Notes: generated by a model from the sequence alone, not told the origin. A stretch of DNA of 64,000 bases from Butyrivibrio hungatei DSM 14810 (GCF_900143205.1 NZ_FRDH01000003.1:186001-250000); one strand, 5' to 3'. Shown: positions 43,911-51,851, numbered from the stretch's first letter. A program made the numbers and translations.

Positions 43911-44255
43911 TTATCCATTATTTTCTACCTGAATAACCTCATCAAGCTCTTCTGCCTTGCCATTATCAACAGCTTTCAAGTTAGCGAGATAATCATAGAT
44001 CTTGAGCGAAGAATTTCTAAGCTCTGTTACGTAAGTCTTCATTGCTCCTTCGAGTCCTTCGTCATAACCACTTACATTTGTTGTCCAAAGCTCTAAAAGC
44101 TTGGTAACAGACTCATCTCCCTCAATTCCTTTGTTAGCAACTCCTTCAATGGCGCTTCCAAAGTTTACGATCTCTGTGTCAAGGTTGTTTGCAAGAGTAT
44201 CATACTCATCTGCTATAGCTTTAAGTCCAACTTCATCTACATTTACGCCTGCCAT
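43911..44255 (-). CDS. Esx-like small helical protein
   Basis: The 114-residue protein starts at the ATG at 44255, preceded by TGGAGG nine nt upstream. It has the length and two-helix pattern of Esx proteins but no WXG; the turn region reads KGIEGDES. The C-terminus is acidic. It follows the WXG100 gene, with its start 2 bp after that stop, so the two may form a heterodimer like EsxA/EsxB. This pairing is inferred from position. Confidence 0.65.
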   Translation of the reverse strand: MAGVNVDEVGLKAIADEYDTLANNLDTEIVNFGSAIEGVANKGIEGDESVTKLLELWTTNVSGYDEGLEGAMKTYVTELRNSSLKIYDYLANLKAVDNGKAEELDEVIQVENNG

Positions 44256-44257
44256 AC

Positions 44258-44557
44258 TCAATAACCTCCATTTCCCTGCCATTTTTCTGATTCAAGCTGA
44301 TCTACCCCATCATAGCCAGCCTTGAGACCTTCAGTCCAATTTCTAACTGCGTTTACACAATTTGACAGTGCTGATGCATTATTAGCATAATTATCAAGAT
44401 TTGCTCTGAAATCCACGTATGAATCTGCTTCCCATACACCAACTGCCTGTGATGTAGTATCACCGATCTGTGTCACAAGTGACATGAAGTTGCTTGCTGT
44501 GGTTTCAAAATCACCGATTGCAGACATCAATTCACCATCGTTGTATCCATATGCCAT
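44258..44557 (-). CDS. esxA: WXG100 family protein (EsxA-like)
   Basis: The 99-residue protein shows the WXG100 pattern: helix, central turn AVGVWEADSYVDF (Trp42, Ala in place of Gly44), then a long second helix. These proteins are core substrates of type VII systems. A strong AAAGGAG ribosome site suggests high expression. It lies between the FHA/protease-like gene and the Esx partner, upstream of the hairpin that could separate highly expressed Esx genes from the rest. Confidence 0.85.
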   Translation of the reverse strand: MAYGYNDGELMSAIGDFETTASNFMSLVTQIGDTTSQAVGVWEADSYVDFRANLDNYANNASALSNCVNAVRNWTEGLKAGYDGVDQLESEKWQGNGGY

Positions 44558-44620
44558 TTTCTCTTTTCTCCTTTTTAAGTTTATTTACTAAAAGTGCTGT
44601 GCACTAATTAGCCGCTGTCA

Positions 44621-46117
44621 TTAAATTCTGTATTCAAATTCCTCATCAGCCAGTTTTATTATTGCGCCATCTGACAGTTTAACTGGCTGGCCTGCTATAG
44701 CTCTTTTATCATCTACAAAAGTTCCATTTGTTGAGCCGCAGTCTTCTATGTAAACTCCATCCTGCATCACTCTTATTACTGCATGAGTTCTGCTGATAGC
44801 TGAGTTGTCATTTATGCAAAAGTCCGTATGAAGAGAATCCTTGCCTATAGTGAAGTTTTCTTTATCAATAAGCTCCTGCTTCTTGTCCCTCTTCCTTATA
44901 AGAGTTCCAGATACAACCTTCTTTGGCAGTGGAGCTGCTCCAAGGACTGTCGTACCACTATCCTTATTGCTATCTAATAGACTTGTTCCTTGATCCTGTG
45001 CCTTACCCATATTTCCAGTGGTCTTTTGAATATTTTCCGGGTTAAAAGGTTTTATCTCAGGCTCAAGCCCTTTCTTTTTGCGTTCCTTTTTCTTGGGCTC
45101 ATCCTTTTTCATTGATACGAAAAGATATATGACAACCCCAAGTAATAGAACGCAGATCACAGTTACTACTATGATGAGCGGCATTGGAGATTTTTCTTTT
45201 ACAGGAACCACGACTTCCTCTCCTGTGCTGGAAGCCTCTGTTGAAGCAAGTGCCACAACCTCTTCTTCATAAAAAGACTTGGTATATTCAACTCCAATGG
45301 CATCCAGAACATCTATGATCTCTGTAGAATCAAGAGCACAGAAATAATCTCCATCTTTTCTGATGACATTCATTCCTATGACTTTGCCGTCTTCATTGAT
45401 AAGAGGTCCGCCACAGTTATTTTTACCAACTGTTGCATCATGCTGGATCAAAAGAACATCATCTATTGTTGCGATATTGGCAATGCTGCCAGTTGTCATA
45501 GCTATCCGGTCATTTGAGTAATACTTCTCATTTGTTTCAAATATGACTTCATCCGGAAAACCTAAAGCATATACCTTATCTGCTATCTCATATGGGAGGT
45601 CTTTTACCGAACCATCTTCAGATGTATAGATAGAAAGAGGTGCTCTTGTATGGATGGGCTGTGACAGTTCTAGCACTGCCAGATCAAGCTCACTACTGGT
45701 TGCTATCACTCTAGCTTCTACTGTGACGTCACTTGCTGCAACGACCTGAACTTCAAGCTTCACATCCTTATAGTCACCATTCTTTTCCTTGGGAATGCCA
45801 AGATATTTGAATGCTTCCTTTTTGGTGTCACCATCGACTGTTATATTGCTCTCACATGTAAGGACGTATTCGGTCTTTTCAGCATCTCCAATGATGAAAC
45901 CCGTGCCGCCTTTTACTATATGTGTCTTGTCGTCATCATCGATATAAACGTAATTGACCTGCACCACACCATTTCTGGCACTATTTATATCCTCAATAAC
46001 TACCGAATCCAGTGATGTTTCTTCTGTTGCAGGTTCCTGTGCATATGCCACGTTAGAAAACATGATTGACATGCATACTGCGAATAAGGCAGCCAACCTC
46101 TTTACTACTTTATTCAT
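44621..46117 (-). CDS. Membrane FHA protein with trypsin-like pseudoprotease domain
   Basis: The 498 residues comprise a signal peptide (1-26, AYA), an extracellular HtrA/trypsin-like domain (about 45-280), one membrane helix (about 312-334), a basic linker and a cytoplasmic FHA domain (about 410-498; FTIGKD, SAISRTHAVI, GSTNGTFV). The fold matches trypsin-like peptidases (GTGFII, ELDLAVLEL, GGPLINEDGKVIGMN). However, the catalytic His position in YVLTCESNI is Ser90, and the nucleophile Ser is Cys235 (NNCGGPL). Asp145 is kept. The domain should therefore not cleave peptides and may bind substrates or partners. It lies 14 bp after the EsaB-like gene. Its topology, extracellular sensor to cytoplasmic FHA, would suit a secretion accessory. 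Confidence 0.85.
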   Translation of the reverse strand: MNKVVKRLAALFAVCMSIMFSNVAYAQEPATEETSLDSVVIEDINSARNGVVQVNYVYIDDDDKTHIVKGGTGFIIGDAEKTEYVLTCESNITVDGDTKKEAFKYLGIPKEKNGDYKDVKLEVQVVAASDVTVEARVIATSSELDLAVLELSQPIHTRAPLSIYTSEDGSVKDLPYEIADKVYALGFPDEVIFETNEKYYSNDRIAMTTGSIANIATIDDVLLIQHDATVGKNNCGGPLINEDGKVIGMNVIRKDGDYFCALDSTEIIDVLDAIGVEYTKSFYEEEVVALASTEASSTGEEVVVPVKEKSPMPLIIVVTVICVLLLGVVIYLFVSMKKDEPKKKERKKKGLEPEIKPFNPENIQKTTGNMGKAQDQGTSLLDSNKDSGTTVLGAAPLPKKVVSGTLIRKRDKKQELIDKENFTIGKDSLHTDFCINDNSAISRTHAVIRVMQDGVYIEDCGSTNGTFVDDKRAIAGQPVKLSDGAIIKLADEEFEYRI

Positions 46118-46131
46118 CCTCTTTTCCTTCT

Positions 46132-46383
46132 TTATCTGCCTGTATATATTGATGTACCATTTCTGATACCATGCTCCTTGAGAGTCTTTTCCCCCTTTAA
46201 AAGAGTTATTGGATTAGAGGCTCTCAAAAAGCATTCTCTAGGATCATCCATGTTTATCCCCAATTTAAAACTCATGTTTAATCCATAAATCAGCTCATTT
46301 GCTGAAATATTAAGCGGTATTTCTATATCCACTCCAGGATCATTTTCATCTTTTTTGAGCATTACTATTACTTTTTCATCCAT
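46132..46383 (-). CDS. esaB: EsaB/YukD-like ubiquitin-fold protein
   Basis: The 83-residue protein matches the size and ubiquitin-like beta-grasp pattern of EsaB/YukD: KVIVMLKK strand, DIEIPLNISANELIYGL turn-helix, LKGEKTLKEHGIRNGTSI ending. EsaB is a cytoplasmic accessory of firmicute type VII systems. It is the first gene after the operon promoter, and AGGTGAACC precedes the ATG. Its presence at the head of an operon containing EssC and WXG100 genes identifies the locus as type VIIb-like. Confidence 0.8.
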   Translation of the reverse strand: MDEKVIVMLKKDENDPGVDIEIPLNISANELIYGLNMSFKLGINMDDPRECFLRASNPITLLKGEKTLKEHGIRNGTSIYTGR

Positions 46384-46534
46384 GGTTCACCTGATTATTC
46401 TTGTTTCAATACTTTCAAAAACTTTTTCTTCTTGATTTCCCAATAATTCTTCTTTGTAGAAAAGTCCCAGTTTTTGTCAAAATATTGCAAATTTATTTAT
46501 AAAATCGTCTATCACATATCGCGTAAACACGTAT

Positions 46535-46563
46535 ATCATATCGTATTGTTACATTAAATGCAA
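46535..46563 (-). promoter_or_regulatory. Sigma-A-type promoter of the type VII operon
   Basis: Minus strand TTGCAT (46563-46558), 17-bp spacer, TATGAT (46540-46535). It lies about 150 bp before the esaB ATG. The good hexamers and exact spacing make this one of the better promoters in the window. Confidence 0.65.
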
Positions 46564-46619
46564 TATTTAATAACATTATTTTAATTTTTTATTTCACAAT
46601 TATGACTATGTAATTAAAA

Positions 46620-46652
46620 ACTGGCGTGATTTCGTTTTGAAATCACGCCAGT
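46620..46652 (-). terminator. Rho-independent terminator of the immunity array
   Basis: Perfect 14-bp stem (ACTGGCGTGATTTC/GAAATCACGCCAGT) with a 5-nt loop; minus strand continues TTTTTAATTAC. It isolates the upstream array (47188-56041) from the type VII operon. Confidence 0.95.
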
Positions 46653-46690
46653 TGTAGAATCCACGCTATTTTATTTTTTACAGTACTATT

Positions 46691-47188
46691 TCAAACTCTA
46701 TGTTCTACAATTTTTCTAACAAGTTCTTCTTTTGAAACTTCCTGTTTGTCTACCTGTTCCGGACTACACATTACACCATCTTTCTTGGTGTATTTGTATT
46801 CAACAAAATACTTACTACAGTCTGATAATCTAATGATCTTGCTGCTTTCATCTCTTCCGTTTGTAGTCCATCCATTGCCGCTTACTGCTCCAAATCCGGA
46901 AATGCAAACCTCTCCCTCTTCAATTCGATATGGTCTGTCAGAAGAAACGCCATCCCCAATAGCCCAAGTATCCTGCTCCGGATAAGCCTCATCTTTGTAC
47001 ATTACATAAAAGTGCACGTTATAAATATCGCTGATATCTGATGAATTAGTATCAACTTCCTTCTTAAATATTCCTTCTCCAGAAGATACAAAGCTATCAT
47101 CTACAGGTTGTCCATTTCTGGCTATTATTATGTTTTTTCCTCTAAATCTTTGATACCAATATAATTTTTCATTTATTACTGCGTACAT
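46691..47188 (-). CDS. Unknown protein, last gene of the immunity array
   Basis: The 165-residue soluble protein has no recognised family. It is beta-rich with many Trp, Tyr and Gly (YAVINEKLYWYQRFRG, NVHFYVMYKDEAYPEQDTW). I start it at the ATG at 47188 (MYAVINEKLY) with GAAAGG upstream; a TTG further up has none. By position it may be an orphan immunity protein. Confidence 0.5.
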   Translation of the reverse strand: MYAVINEKLYWYQRFRGKNIIIARNGQPVDDSFVSSGEGIFKKEVDTNSSDISDIYNVHFYVMYKDEAYPEQDTWAIGDGVSSDRPYRIEEGEVCISGFGAVSGNGWTTNGRDESSKIIRLSDCSKYFVEYKYTKKDGVMCSPEQVDKQEVSKEELVRKIVEHRV

Positions 47189-47245
47189 ATTTTTGCCTTT
47201 CTTATAATCCGATATTCCTAACAATTTGCTTGGTTATGCCGCAAA

Positions 47246-47698
47246 TTAAATACAAATATCCATTTCTTCACCATCTATATCAGTTATAAACACAGTTTCT
47301 TTAGGAGATACTACCTTATCTAGCTTATATTTTTGCACTTTTGTCAGTGGAACTGTAAATGCTATGCCATTGGACAAGAACTTACCATTAACAATGTCAT
47401 TATACAATCCAGTCACAAATTCATTCCATTTTGACATATTTGCATTCTCTTCTCTTCCACTTAGATATGTATATCCATCTGCCCCATAAAATATCATAAG
47501 CGCCGTTGATAAGCCACATTTAGGATTATCGATAATAGCCTTAGGAATATCAAATCCATCACCCCAATTATAGTTCGAAGCATACACATGCAACATTTCT
47601 GGATTGTCCAATTCAGACACATATTTGATTACAGTGTCTTTGTCCAACTCATAAACAGCCCGTCTTACTTCTTTGATTTCTTCAGCATTAATGCTCAT
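47246..47698 (-). CDS. DUF4274 domain protein, probable immunity protein
   Basis: The 150-residue protein carries the DUF4274 pattern, LHVYASNYNWGDGFDIPKAIIDNPKCGLSTALMIFY, which is found in immunity-type proteins next to polymorphic toxins. It would neutralise a toxin in the producing cell. No matching toxin is next to it; it appears to be an orphan in the array. Confidence 0.75.
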   Translation of the reverse strand: MSINAEEIKEVRRAVYELDKDTVIKYVSELDNPEMLHVYASNYNWGDGFDIPKAIIDNPKCGLSTALMIFYGADGYTYLSGREENANMSKWNEFVTGLYNDIVNGKFLSNGIAFTVPLTKVQKYKLDKVVSPKETVFITDIDGEEMDICI

Positions 47699-47745
47699 TA
47701 CTCAGCCCTTTGCTTATTTTTGATTTATAGAACAATATCAGCGCA

Positions 47746-48000
47746 TTATATAACCACTTCTTCTTGAACTAGTTTTGAATATTTATCAATTTCCTCCTGC
47801 CAACCCCTTAACATATTTTCCGATAATTTATCGCCATGACCATTTGCTATCAATCTAGCTTTTCTCTCCTCTATAGTACTAATATGTCCGATTTTTTTAC
47901 TCTTACACCCGTTAATAAATTTTTCAAAATCATCAGCTATAGCAACCATTTTTGATGAATCATGGTAAGCAATCCATACTGTTTCATCCTCAAGTTTCAT
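47746..48000 (-). pseudogene. Truncated SMI1/KNR4 immunity gene (C-terminal half)
   Basis: The 84 residues align with the last 80 of the 184-residue SMI1/KNR4 protein at 50539-51093 (shared IxHISTIEERK, FAYHD/IAYHD and WQxEIDxYSxxxQEEV). About 100 N-terminal residues are missing and a stop codon lies two codons before the ATG. It is probably a remnant left by recombination; translation is still possible. Confidence 0.75.
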
Positions 48001-48003
48001 AAT

Positions 48004-48441
48004 TCACATTTCCAGCAAATCCACATAGTACATGTCATTTGCTTTTATCTTTTCAAAAAAATCATCTAAATTTGCTGCTACTTGCGTATCATAATAATAT
48101 ATTTTGCCGCTATTCTCTTCAGATATCCCAATTGATATATAAGCACTTTCATTGCTTTCAAAAAAAATCAATTTATCATTTTGAAATTCTTTATATATTT
48201 CTATATCAGGAAGGTACTCAAAATCCCCTTGCCCAAATCGGAAATCTATTACTGACAGAGGATCCATTATTCTATTTACATTATTATTCTCTGATATCAA
48301 GAAGCCGTAGCCAATTTTGTTCCATAATTCAACTAAATCTGCTGGTATCTCGCTTTTTATTTTTTCTCTTAATAAAGCTATCTCGTTTTCATCAACTTTA
48401 TAAAACCCACTTGATGAATTATTAAGTAACCTTATATTCAT
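48004..48441 (-). CDS. SMI1/KNR4 (SUKH) family immunity protein
   Basis: The 145-residue protein resembles SUKH immunity proteins: an N-terminal helix pair with EIPADLVELWNKIGYGFLIS, then strands with FFESNESAYISIGI. SUKH proteins bind and block diverse nuclease toxins. AAAGGTGACAAA before the ATG is a good ribosome site. It ends 3 bp before the truncated homologue. Confidence 0.75.
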   Translation of the reverse strand: MNIRLLNNSSSGFYKVDENEIALLREKIKSEIPADLVELWNKIGYGFLISENNNVNRIMDPLSVIDFRFGQGDFEYLPDIEIYKEFQNDKLIFFESNESAYISIGISEENSGKIYYYDTQVAANLDDFFEKIKANDMYYVDLLEM

Positions 48442-48488
48442 TTTGTCACCTTTAATTAAACAATTTGCTGGCAGGAGAATTTACTGCA

Positions 48489-49070
48489 TCGGGATTGCAC
48501 AAACTATTCTACTGCAATTTCTCGAAATGACATTCCAGTACACTCATTTTGCTCAATTGCATCCTTAAAATTTTCGGATACAAAAATCGGAACCTGTTGC
48601 CAATTACCAAGTTTAAATATATCTGCACCTTCTGTTTTATTCTCATATATTCCATATTTACTTACAGTATATATAGTTCCTTTACCTTCAATATATGTTT
48701 CGAAGTAATTTGATTTATTAAGGCATAAGGCATCTACTACTTTAATTATATTTGCAATGTAGTATTTTTCTTCAAGAGCAACCCCTTCACTATCAGATAT
48801 CATAATATTTATAAATTGTATTTCAGAGTTTAAGCTCTGTAAGATTAGTCTTAGTTTCTCAGAAACTATAAACCAACCTTTATCATTTGCCAGATAGTCT
48901 GTCCAGACATCACCTTCTTTTTCATCAAAAAATAATTTGATTCTTTCATTTTCGTTATGATAATATTCTCCATCTTTGAAACTATATGATTCAAACCTTT
49001 CACGGTTTTTGCAATGAAGAATTATATCCTTTTCTCTTTCCATATCCATAGATAATTTGTAGTATCTCAT
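48489..49070. repeat. 582-bp direct repeat, copy 1
   Basis: Bases 48489-49070 and 51852-52433 are the same length and nearly identical, covering the whole Imm11 coding region and 15 bp beyond its stop. Flanks on both sides are unrelated. The start boundary coincides exactly with the ATG. Confidence 0.9.
48504..49070 (-). CDS. Imm11 (DUF1629) family immunity protein, copy 1
   Basis: The 188-residue protein matches the Imm11/DUF1629 pattern: MRYYKLSMD opening, WTDYLANDKGWFIVSEKLRLIL, then a long beta-rich C-terminus. It is near-identical to the protein at 51867-52433. The gene sits 36 bp after a TPR gene, and the few bases before its ATG read IWWKEL in frame with the start, reminiscent of the end of toxin 2. 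It is an orphan copy of the cognate immunity gene of toxin 2. Confidence 0.85.
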   Translation of the reverse strand: MRYYKLSMDMEREKDIILHCKNRERFESYSFKDGEYYHNENERIKLFFDEKEGDVWTDYLANDKGWFIVSEKLRLILQSLNSEIQFINIMISDSEGVALEEKYYIANIIKVVDALCLNKSNYFETYIEGKGTIYTVSKYGIYENKTEGADIFKLGNWQQVPIFVSENFKDAIEQNECTGMSFREIAVE

Positions 49071-49105
49071 AAGTATTCTGAGCTCTTTCCACCAAATCTA
49101 CATCA

Positions 49106-49531
49106 TCATTTTAACTTGAGATAAAAATTCCTATATTCTTTGTCTGAAGGCCAAAAACATCTTCCTCTGGATTTTTTATCAGCTTTTTCAAAGTACTGAT
49201 ATGCTTCTTCCTTTTTCCCTAATTCATAAAACACTCTTCCAGCCCACATTTCACGCTCTCCACTGTCAACTCTTTCAGGATCTGCAAGAAAAGCCTTATC
49301 AACCCAGCTCATCAATGTACTGCTGTCATTTAATAATATTGCTACATCTAATACTCCTTCAACAATTGTGTAGCTCTCGTCCCACTTATACTTAGGCTCA
49401 GGAAGCAATTCCCATGCCTCAAATAATAATGATAACGCCTCATTATAAGCACTTGAATTGTACGCATTGTTAATATCATCAAATAACTGATTTTCTTTTT
49501 CAGATAATGCAGCCTCTAGTTTTGCCATCAT
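49106..49531 (-). CDS. TPR-like helical protein of the immunity array
   Basis: The 141-residue protein is composed of helical hairpins like tetratricopeptide repeats (ALSLLFEAWELLPEPKYKWDES, REMWAGRVFYELGKKEEAYQYFEKA). It resembles its neighbour at 49528, which suggests a tandem duplication. It overlaps that gene by 4 nt (ATGA). TPR proteins often appear as immunity or accessory factors beside nuclease toxins; no cognate is apparent. Confidence 0.7.
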   Translation of the reverse strand: MMAKLEAALSEKENQLFDDINNAYNSSAYNEALSLLFEAWELLPEPKYKWDESYTIVEGVLDVAILLNDSSTLMSWVDKAFLADPERVDSGEREMWAGRVFYELGKKEEAYQYFEKADKKSRGRCFWPSDKEYRNFYLKLK

Positions 49532-49941
49532 TGCTCTACCTCTAAAGAATTAAAATATTTATCATCTTCCTCTTCAAAAACGTCTTTTCCATCCAGTAAA
49601 TAAGCTCGCATTAGATACTCTTTGGCCTTTTCGATGTCTGACAGTTCGTAATAACATTCTCCCAGTCTCAGCCATATGAATGCATTCGATATCGCATCAG
49701 GACATGACATTGCATTACTCAATGCATTTATCGCCATTTCGTATTTTTCCAAAAAGAAATATGCATCTCCAATAGATGTATAAATCCATGTACTCGCCTC
49801 CCAATCAGTTTTAGGAGTAGGCACTAACTCAAGTGCCTTTTCATAATACTCAATTGCTTGGTCCAAATCCTCTTCAAAAACGTCATTTCCCATATCAGTT
49901 AATTGGGTTATCTTATCGTATAATCCCTCATTGATTTCCAT
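49528..49941 (-). CDS. TPR-repeat protein of the immunity array
   Basis: The 137-residue protein has three TPR-like helical hairpins (DQAIEYYEKALELVPTP, STWIYTSIGDAYFFLEKYE, IWLRLGECYYELSDIEKAKE). The start is set at the ATG at 49941, since the longer frame reaches no ribosome site. It pairs with the downstream homologue. Confidence 0.72.
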   Translation of the reverse strand: MEINEGLYDKITQLTDMGNDVFEEDLDQAIEYYEKALELVPTPKTDWEASTWIYTSIGDAYFFLEKYEMAINALSNAMSCPDAISNAFIWLRLGECYYELSDIEKAKEYLMRAYLLDGKDVFEEEDDKYFNSLEVEQ

Positions 49942-49981
49942 GTTTCTTCTTTCTTTTAATAACACAATCATATTTGCTTAA

Positions 49982-50032
49982 CTAATTTAGAACATCTATG
50001 AATTTACAAAAGTCTTTCTCTCTTATCTCCAT
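49982..50032 (-). other. Sixteen-codon ORF, possible remnant
   Basis: A tiny frame (MEIREKDFCKFIDVLN) with GGGGGAATATAAA before its ATG lies between the TPR and SUKH genes. It looks like the start of a lost gene with its ribosome site still present, but a leader peptide cannot be excluded. Confidence 0.3.
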
Positions 50033-50049
50033 TTTATATTCCCCCAAAA

Positions 50050-50520
50050 TTACTGAAGCATCATGGCAAATTCATCAAATGATCCTGCAACCTGATAAGT
50101 CACTGGGTTCAATTCGCCTGATTCTTCATGACTCCACACACATACCGAAGGAGTATTTTTGTCTGCTCTATAATCCAAGCATAAATAGTCCCCAGCAAAT
50201 AGCTCTGCTATCGGAAGTAACTCACATCCCACCAAGTCTTCATTATCTGTCAATCTATCTTCGATTTGTGTAAGGACTACGTCAATATCATAACAACCAT
50301 TTGTACTATACTCTGTATCCTCCAAAACACACAAAAAGGTTGTTATCATACGCATTCTCCCTTTTACGATAAACTCCTTCTTTACAGGGCTTCCACCATT
50401 GGTTTTTATCAACATATCTTTATATGGTGCTGGCAGATTGATCCCCCACATTTTTTCTTCTTTTTCTATTAGCTCTCTGCTTGGTGTTGGTATTATTTCT
50501 TTCTCAATCTGTACTTCCAT
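50050..50520 (-). CDS. SMI1/KNR4 (SUKH) family immunity protein
   Basis: The 156-residue protein shows the SUKH pattern: IEKEEKMWGINLPAPYKDMLIKTNGG, then LLPIAELFAGDYLCLDYR and the C-terminal VAGSFDEFAMML. SUKH family immunity proteins protect against nuclease and other toxins. It is an orphan in the array, 18 bp after a homologue. Confidence 0.85.
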   Translation of the reverse strand: MEVQIEKEIIPTPSRELIEKEEKMWGINLPAPYKDMLIKTNGGSPVKKEFIVKGRMRMITTFLCVLEDTEYSTNGCYDIDVVLTQIEDRLTDNEDLVGCELLPIAELFAGDYLCLDYRADKNTPSVCVWSHEESGELNPVTYQVAGSFDEFAMMLQ

Positions 50521-50538
50521 TTTCTAACCTTAGCAACT

Positions 50539-51093
50539 TCAAAAAGCTACTTCTTCCTGAGTCATATTTGAATATCTATCAATTTCTTTTTGCCAATCCT
50601 CGACCATATCCTCAGAAAACAAATGCCATACTCCAGCGTCGATCATTCCCTGTTTTCTTTCCTCTATTGTTCTTATATGGCCTATGCTCCCACTTTTACA
50701 TTTAGCTATAAATTCAGCAAATCCATCAGCAATTTTAATCCTCTTATCATTATCGTGGTAAGCAAACCAAATCTCTCCATCATCAACATTGATGCAAAAT
50801 AAATCACCAAATGAATTCTTAGCTATAGGCAGAAAGCTATTTCTAAATAAATCATTGCTCTTTTCATGTTTTATTTCTTCTTCAAGATTCCAATAATCAT
50901 CGCTGATTCCTATTCCCAAAAAGCCTCTTATGTCACTTTTATTCTTTCCGGTCCACTTTGTTTTTGGAGTAAATCCTCCATTATATTTTTCTAAAAATCT
51001 AGCATATTCCGATGGGAGCGCGCATCCAATCTTGTTTTCAAGTTCACCTAAACTGACATTAAAATTCTCTTTACAAAATTTTGAAATAAGCAT
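50539..51093 (-). CDS. SMI1/KNR4 (SUKH) family immunity protein
   Basis: The 184-residue protein has a complete SUKH domain: LGELENKIGCALPSEYARFLEKYNGGF, then FLPIAKNSFGDLFCINVDDGEIWFAYHD. Its C-terminal 80 residues are matched by the truncated gene at 47746-48000, so that remnant derives from a close relative. It lies 22 bp after an Imm11 gene. Confidence 0.88.
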   Translation of the reverse strand: MLISKFCKENFNVSLGELENKIGCALPSEYARFLEKYNGGFTPKTKWTGKNKSDIRGFLGIGISDDYWNLEEEIKHEKSNDLFRNSFLPIAKNSFGDLFCINVDDGEIWFAYHDNDKRIKIADGFAEFIAKCKSGSIGHIRTIEERKQGMIDAGVWHLFSEDMVEDWQKEIDRYSNMTQEEVAF

Positions 51094-51115
51094 ATTCTCT
51101 GTCCGTCGTCATGAT

Positions 51116-51730
51116 TCACTGTTGAGGATAAAAGTAAAATCCTCGCCAATTATTACTTTGTACCATACTCTTAATCTTGTCAGAAACATATAAAGCCGCT
51201 AAACTTTTGTCGCATCTAAATATGTCATATTTTCTGCAAACGTCCACATTTAAATATGTTTCCTCTGGAATGAAAGTATAGAAATCATATTTAGCATTAT
51301 ACTTAAATTTACTTTTCTCCATATCAAAAGCATCTATAACATTCATGATTTGCATAACAAAATAGTCATTGTTCTCTTTTTGAGTTTCAATATCTATCAG
51401 CTTGATAGGGTACCAGCGTATTCCGTTAATTTCAGCTTTTTTAAACGCGGTCATAACCTTACTGTGTACAATGGGCCATCTTTTCACATTTAGTAAATAT
51501 TCGCTCTCGTTATCCGAAATATGGGAACTATAATAAAAACATATCTCTGGCCATCTTTTAATTTCTTTTTTAGAAAAAATAGTGTTTTCAAAAAAACCTT
51601 TTTTCACTTCCTCGTCTTCATATTCATCCATATTTGTAGTCTCTGCATATATAGTTTGCTCTCCAGTTTTATTAGTTTCATCAATCCTATCCATATCAAA
51701 TGACATTTTGTAGAATTCAATTTTTTTCAT
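51116..51730 (-). CDS. Imm11 (DUF1629) family immunity protein, diverged member
   Basis: The 204-residue protein opens with IEFYKMSFDMD and follows the Imm11 pattern, WPIVHSKVMTAFKKAEINGIRWYPIKL, distantly related to the near-identical pair. I start it at the ATG at 51730; a TTG six codons up is the other choice. Immediately before it are the remains of a toxin C-terminus (51731-51835), which shows that it once sat behind a toxin related to toxin 2. Confidence 0.8.
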   Translation of the reverse strand: MKKIEFYKMSFDMDRIDETNKTGEQTIYAETTNMDEYEDEEVKKGFFENTIFSKKEIKRWPEICFYYSSHISDNESEYLLNVKRWPIVHSKVMTAFKKAEINGIRWYPIKLIDIETQKENNDYFVMQIMNVIDAFDMEKSKFKYNAKYDFYTFIPEETYLNVDVCRKYDIFRCDKSLAALYVSDKIKSMVQSNNWRGFYFYPQQ

Positions 51731-51835
51731 CACTTTATTTCTTTCCAATACTTTGAATACAACATATCTGGATTTTCACGAATAACCTTCTATATATTGC
51801 TTTCAAATAGTTCTAAAGGCACTTCCTTATTACCA
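51731..51835 (-). pseudogene. Remnant C-terminus of an AHH-type toxin
   Basis: In one frame the minus strand reads about GNKEVPLELFESNI, a TAG stop, then KVIRENPDMLYSKYWKEIK and a stop. The last part matches the end of toxin 2 (ITDNPDMLYKDYWKNGEH), and the part before the stop matches GDKNIFINLYEKM in the same order. No start or upstream toxin sequence remains. It directly precedes the diverged Imm11 gene. Confidence 0.75.
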
Positions 51836-51851
51836 CATCCTGCCTACATGT

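Larger units (their letters stand above)
46384..46690. other. Promoter region of the type VII operon
   Basis: A 307-bp gap holding the terminator of the immunity array (46620-46652), a sigma-A-type promoter (46535-46563) and a leader of about 145 nt. No additional ORF or recognised riboswitch is seen; a repeated CGTATATC/CGATAT pattern near the -10 is too weak to call. Confidence 0.6.

Noticed and set aside
44621..46117. Active HtrA-type serine protease
   Set aside because: His and Ser of the triad are replaced by Ser90 and Cys235.
48039..48425. Plus-strand 128-residue ORF
   Set aside because: Antisense to the SUKH gene, with atypical composition and no support.
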